Source of the DNA: an uncultured Clostridia bacterium | GTDB lineage: Bacteria; Bacillota; Clostridia; Lachnospirales; CAG-274 | Assembly: GCA_947629215.1 (NCBI GenBank) | Contig: CANRCU010000012.1 | Span: forward strand, 1-18,940 | Reading direction: 5' to 3' | Length of the DNA stretch: 18,940 bases | Shown: piece by piece, positions 15,896-18,940 of the stretch | Numbering within the stretch: the stretch's first letter is position 1 | Layout of the letters: the number at the start of each line of letters is the position of its first letter | Notes under the pieces: model-generated | Databases searched by the model: none | Told to the model about the DNA's origin: nothing | Seen by the model: only the letters and a program-made list of their open reading frames with translations | Program-made: the position numbers and the translations under genes

Positions 15896-16978
15896 ATGGC
15901 TGACACAAGGTTCATGAAAACTGTTACTTACGGTGGTTACAACAAAGAAGATGTTATCAAACAGTTTGCATCACTGAATCTGCGTATTAACGAATTAAAA
16001 AATCAGCTCACAGAAGCTAAACTGCAGCTTGACGCATATAAGTCGGGCAGCGATATAGAGGCTGCTTACGAAGCCGCTATCACACAGGAAAGAACACAGC
16101 TTTCCGAACTTCAGGCTCAGAACGAAACTTACGAGGCTATGATAAGCGCTTATGAAGCAGAGGCTGCCGAAAAAGACGCTCAGATCAAATCTCTTATGGA
16201 ATCAAATGCGACCATAAGCAGCGGTCTTGCCGATGCAAACGCAAAGATCACCGCTATGCAGTCGGGTGATGACGCCACAACGCTCAGTACCGTATTCATC
16301 GAAGCTCAGAAATCGGCAAACAGCCTTAAATCGGCTGCTCAGATGGAAGCAGACAAAATCAAAGCCGATGCAAAATCTCTTGCCGAAGATATAGTTATAG
16401 AGGCTAACAACAAAGCGGCTCAGATCGTTTACGAGGCAGAAAAGAAAGAAGCTATGATCAATGCCGAAGTACAGAATAACGAAGAAATACTCAAAGTTTC
16501 CAAAAACAACTTCCGTGCAACGATGCTTGACGATATGAAGATCCTCAATACGGAGATTGCCAATATCCGTGCCGTGCTTGATACGTTCGCAAGAACGGGT
16601 ATGACCTATCTTGACAAGACGATCGACCTTCTCAAAGGTACGGAAAACACACTTATGGAAGGCGGCGTACCCGAGTTCAGACAGCCTCAGAGTTATTCAC
16701 CCAAGCTGCCTGCCGAACCCAAACTCCAACAGCCTGTTCAGAAAAACAACAAACCCGCTCAGCAGGAGCAGCCGAAAAAGAAAAGCGGCGCTCTCGATAA
16801 TCTGCAAAAAATGGCAGAGGGTCTTGACGGCGGCAACAAAGGCGGCGGCGCAAAGAAAGGCGGCATAGATCTGGCTGCACTTCAGAAACAAGCCGAATCA
16901 ATGAGCAGCAATAAGAAAAAAGGCGGTATAGACTTATCTGCTCTTCAGAAACAAGCCGAATCAATGAACAAGAAATAA
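15896..16978 (+). CDS. DivIVA-like coiled-coil protein with C-terminal repeats (360 aa)
   Basis: A cytoplasmic coiled-coil protein. The N-terminus (VTYGGYNKEDVIKQFASLNLRI) resembles the lipid-binding GYxxxDVDxFL segment of DivIVA/GpsB proteins, which recognise curved membrane at poles and septa; here the usual VD is replaced by VI. Heptad-rich helix covers about residues 25-130 and 140-225, with Ala/Glu/Lys-rich stretches. It is followed by a Pro/Gln/Lys-rich low-complexity part (about 255-300) and two near-perfect copies of KKGGIDLxALQKQAESM at the very end, with a degenerate third copy (ALDNLQKMAEGL) before them. The ATG follows a perfect AGGAGG. The next gene begins 70 bp later without a terminator between, so the two are probably one transcript. 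DivIVA is the best family match by eye, but this is not the canonical cell-division DivIVA, and a septal role is only inferred. Confidence 0.7.
   Translation: MADTRFMKTVTYGGYNKEDVIKQFASLNLRINELKNQLTEAKLQLDAYKSGSDIEAAYEAAITQERTQLSELQAQNETYEAMISAYEAEAAEKDAQIKSLMESNATISSGLADANAKITAMQSGDDATTLSTVFIEAQKSANSLKSAAQMEADKIKADAKSLAEDIVIEANNKAAQIVYEAEKKEAMINAEVQNNEEILKVSKNNFRATMLDDMKILNTEIANIRAVLDTFARTGMTYLDKTIDLLKGTENTLMEGGVPEFRQPQSYSPKLPAEPKLQQPVQKNNKPAQQEQPKKKSGALDNLQKMAEGLDGGNKGGGAKKGGIDLAALQKQAESMSSNKKKGGIDLSALQKQAESMNKK
16853..16975 (+). repeat. Two 60-bp units with 63-bp period at the end of the DivIVA-like gene
   Basis: Unit A (16853-16912) and unit B (16916-16975) each encode 20 residues starting KKGGIDL and containing ALQKQAESM. 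They share a 25-base identical run, while other codons differ at third positions. An older, diverged unit seems to lie at about 16787-16830. Confidence 0.85.
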
Positions 16979-16991
16979 TTTTATCCCGCTT

Positions 16992-17019
16992 TTAACAGTG
17001 TGATACATAAAAGTACAAT
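16992..17019 (+). promoter_or_regulatory. Weak internal promoter candidate
   Basis: TTAACA (16992-16997), a 16-bp spacer and TACAAT (17014-17019) lie in the 70-bp gap before the hydrogenase-like gene. It could give this gene some expression of its own; read-through from 15788-15816 is the likelier main source. Confidence 0.25.
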
Positions 17020-17048
17020 CCCGGTATTTATGGAGGAGTGTTAAAAAA

Positions 17049-18725
17049 ATGAAAGAGATTATTGTTGTAAATGCAGATAAATGCGTTGGCTGTAATGCGT
17101 GTGTAAGAACTTGCCCCGCACCCGAAGCCAATATAACAAAACAGCTTGACGACGGTCGTTTTGTTACCACCGTTAACCCCGATAAATGTATAACCTGCGG
17201 CGAATGTGTACGTAACTGTAACCACGGCGCAAGAGATTATATCGACGACACCGAAGAAGCCATTGAAAGAATGAAAAAAGACAAGCTCATTATTCTTGCC
17301 ACACCCGCTATCAAATCGGTATTCCCCACACAGTGGAAGGGCATACTTGACTGGTTCAGAAAAAACGGCTGTATAATATATGATGTATCGTTCGGTGCCG
17401 ATATTTGTACATGGGCGCATTTAAGAGCTATCGAGAACAGACGTGTAGGCAACGTTATAACACAGCCCTGTGCCGCTATCGTTAAATATATAGAGATATA
17501 TCAGCCCAAACTGCTGAATAACCTTTCGCCTATACACAGCCCTATCTCCTGCAGCGTTACATACATTAAAAATTATTTGTTAAAAACAAATCCCATAGCT
17601 GTTCTTACGCCGTGTATAGCAAAAAAGACCGAATTTATGGAAACAGGTCTTGTTAACTACAACGTTACATTCAAAAAGCTCTCCGAATATTTTGAGAGAA
17701 ACAATATAAGGATACCAAGCAATTCAATAGACGATTTTGAATACCGCTTTGACGACCAGCAAGGTCAGGTGGGTGCCGTATACCCTCGTCCGGGCGGACT
17801 GCGCGACAACATATGGCTGCATGATCCCGATATAAACATCACCACTTCGGAGGGCGTTCACAAAGTTTATCCCGAGCTTGATATGTATGCCGAAATGCCC
17901 GAATTTAAGCATCCCGAAGTATTCGACGTGCTTTCGTGCGAGTTCGGCTGCAACGTAGGTCCCGGTTCGGGTACTACATTGACCGTATTCGACGTTATGG
18001 CAACCATGCGCGAGGTCGAAAAAGAAGCAAAGAAAAGACGTAAAACAGGTTTCCTGGGTAAGGGCGAGGACAAACTCTTCAAGAAATTTGACGACGAGTT
18101 AAGATGGGAGGATTTCCAGAGAAATTATCGTCCCACCACACCTACTCCCGTACCTTCGGAAAGACAGCTTGATCCTATCTATGAAAAAATGGGCAAGCAC
18201 ACCATTGCGGACAGAACTTTCAACTGCCATGCCTGCGGTTACAAGTCCTGCCGTGAAATGGCGATTGCAATTTATCGCGGTCTTAATACGCCCGATAACT
18301 GTATAGTTCACGCAAAGACCGTTCTTGTTGCACGTCACAGCCAGTTGCAGGAACATCACGAAAGACTTGCCGAGATCACTACGGATTGTCTGCGTCTTTC
18401 CGATGATCTTAAAGCGGATGTTCAGAAGATAACCGATAATATGTCAACTATTGACGGTTCAACAACGGCATCAAAAGAAAAAGCCGACAAGGTTCGCGAT
18501 TTGCTCAATAATATTATTGCTTTCTGTAACGAAAATGATACAATGGATGAAGAAACCGTTGCTCAGCTTATACAGATATTGAAGATAACCATACAGGCAT
18601 TCAGCGCGCTTGATGATAATGTTGATGCAACAAATTCAAGCTCTAAGACTATCGGTAATGCTATTTCCGAGATCTCGCATCTGGTTGACGAGATCAACGA
18701 AACATTACGTAAGACTGCTATCTGA
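17049..18725 (+). CDS. Sensory-type [FeFe] hydrogenase-like protein with helical tail (558 aa)
   Basis: The ATG follows GGAGGAG (17032-17038). Order: two 4Fe-4S ferredoxin sites (Cys12, 15, 18, 22 and Cys47, 50, 53, 57), an iron-hydrogenase large-subunit domain (about 75-345), a further 4Fe-4S motif C-x2-C-x4-C-x16-C (Cys393, 396, 401, 418), and a helical, coiled-coil-like C-terminus (about 430-558) reminiscent of chemoreceptor signalling helices. The H-cluster cysteines are present: Cys141 in TQPCAA, Cys189 in TPCIAKKTEF, Cys297 and Cys301 in SCEFGC. The proton-transfer cysteine of catalytic enzymes (first Cys of TSCCP) is Pro140 here. This pattern fits the group C, HydS-type sensory hydrogenases, which usually end in a PAS domain; I see none. 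Probable role: sensing hydrogen or redox state and signalling through the tail, with the upstream coiled-coil protein as a possible partner. H2 turnover is doubtful. Confidence 0.8.
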   Translation: MKEIIVVNADKCVGCNACVRTCPAPEANITKQLDDGRFVTTVNPDKCITCGECVRNCNHGARDYIDDTEEAIERMKKDKLIILATPAIKSVFPTQWKGILDWFRKNGCIIYDVSFGADICTWAHLRAIENRRVGNVITQPCAAIVKYIEIYQPKLLNNLSPIHSPISCSVTYIKNYLLKTNPIAVLTPCIAKKTEFMETGLVNYNVTFKKLSEYFERNNIRIPSNSIDDFEYRFDDQQGQVGAVYPRPGGLRDNIWLHDPDINITTSEGVHKVYPELDMYAEMPEFKHPEVFDVLSCEFGCNVGPGSGTTLTVFDVMATMREVEKEAKKRRKTGFLGKGEDKLFKKFDDELRWEDFQRNYRPTTPTPVPSERQLDPIYEKMGKHTIADRTFNCHACGYKSCREMAIAIYRGLNTPDNCIVHAKTVLVARHSQLQEHHERLAEITTDCLRLSDDLKADVQKITDNMSTIDGSTTASKEKADKVRDLLNNIIAFCNENDTMDEETVAQLIQILKITIQAFSALDDNVDATNSSSKTIGNAISEISHLVDEINETLRKTAI

Positions 18726-18745
18726 TAAATCAAAACTCAAAACAT

Positions 18746-18784
18746 AAAAACGGCGTCGCTGCCTGTTCGGCGTCGCCGTTTTTT
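18746..18784 (+). terminator. Rho-independent terminator of the hydrogenase-like gene
   Basis: A 10-bp stem (AAAAACGGCG at 18746-18755 against 18774-18783) encloses an 18-base loop and runs into six T (18779-18784, the first five of which also pair). It lies 20 bp past the stop codon and closes the unit that starts at 15896. Confidence 0.85.
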
Positions 18785-18799
18785 GTATATTTTTTCAAT

Positions 18800-18940
18800 A
18801 TGAGATCAACACAAGATGAGATAAACAAAAAAACCGCAGAATTGGCGGCGCGGATAATCGAGCTGTCCGCCAATACATTGCTTATAAATTTAAAATTTCT
18901 TGCAAGGGCTTTGACAAATCTGAAACCTACGGTTTACATG
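18800..18940 (+). CDS. Start of an unidentified gene (3' truncated), possibly VWA-like/DUF2201
   Basis: From the ATG at 18800 the frame is open for 47 codons to the window end. The visible part is an amphipathic helical N-terminus (MRSTQDEINKKTAELAARI, then IELSANTLLINLKFLARAL). From memory this resembles the start of the DUF2201 putative metallopeptidase/VWA-like proteins, where a helix ending in NxRFLxxAL is common; this is a weak guess. No clear ribosome site precedes this ATG and the terminator of the previous gene ends only 16 bases upstream, so the start is uncertain. Confidence 0.4.
   Translation, partial: MRSTQDEINKKTAELAARIIELSANTLLINLKFLARALTNLKPTVYM

Noticed and set aside
17049..18725. 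Catalytic, H2-evolving [FeFe] hydrogenase
   Set aside because: The proton-transfer cysteine of the TSCCP motif is replaced by proline and an extra cluster plus a signalling-like tail follow, which fits a sensor better than a main fermentative hydrogenase.
1..18940. CRISPR arrays, tRNA or rRNA genes, insertion sequences, dockerins
   Set aside because: None was seen on reading both strands; the only repeats are in-frame coding repeats.

Overview
The window looks like chromosomal DNA from a strict-anaerobic, fibre-degrading gut bacterium of the Bacillota, class Clostridia, probably near Ruminococcus (Oscillospirales). The evidence is strong AGGAGG-type ribosome binding sites, sigma-A-like promoters with 16-17 bp spacers, a DivIVA-type coiled-coil protein, an iron-only hydrogenase-like protein and two secreted pectate lyases. 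The species cannot be fixed from the sequence alone.

Layout, left to right. (1) Positions 1-1416 (+) hold the 3' part of a secreted family 9 pectate lyase (PL9). It begins with the tail of a ricin-type carbohydrate-binding domain, then a Gly/Ser/Thr/Asn linker of seven 15-bp repeats, and ends at a hairpin. (2) Positions 1703-2170 (+) hold an AT-rich orphan gene of 155 codons. (3) Positions 8537-2370 (-) hold a gltB-gltD operon for NADPH-type glutamate synthase, with its own promoter, a roughly 100-nt leader and a terminator. Both genes are broken by a frameshift, and the gltD break is exactly what loss of one copy of an 8-bp tandem repeat would produce. (4) Positions 8906-10252 (-) hold a MATE-family efflux transporter. 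(5) Positions 10449-14282 (+), divergent from the MATE gene, hold a 1277-residue secreted multidomain protein ending in a second PL9 catalytic domain. (6) Positions 14470-15545 (+) hold a two-gene unit: a YfcE/MJ0936-type metallophosphodiesterase and an unrecognised 186-residue protein. (7) Positions 15896-18725 (+) hold a DivIVA-like coiled-coil protein followed by a protein related to the H2-sensing [FeFe] hydrogenases, then a strong terminator. (8) From about 18800 a further gene starts and runs off the window.

How the parts fit. The two PL9 enzymes point to extracellular breakdown of pectin or homogalacturonan. Both keep the calcium-binding aspartates and the catalytic lysine of the family, on otherwise different architectures. 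GltBD would supply glutamate from 2-oxoglutarate and glutamine, but as written neither gene encodes an intact subunit, so this is either real decay or a sequence or assembly error. The most unusual unit is the last one. The hydrogenase-like protein lacks the proton-transfer cysteine of catalytic enzymes and has a long helical tail where known sensory relatives carry a PAS domain. It sits 70 bp behind a DivIVA-like scaffold gene with no terminator between, which suggests a possible redox or hydrogen sensor with a coiled-coil partner.
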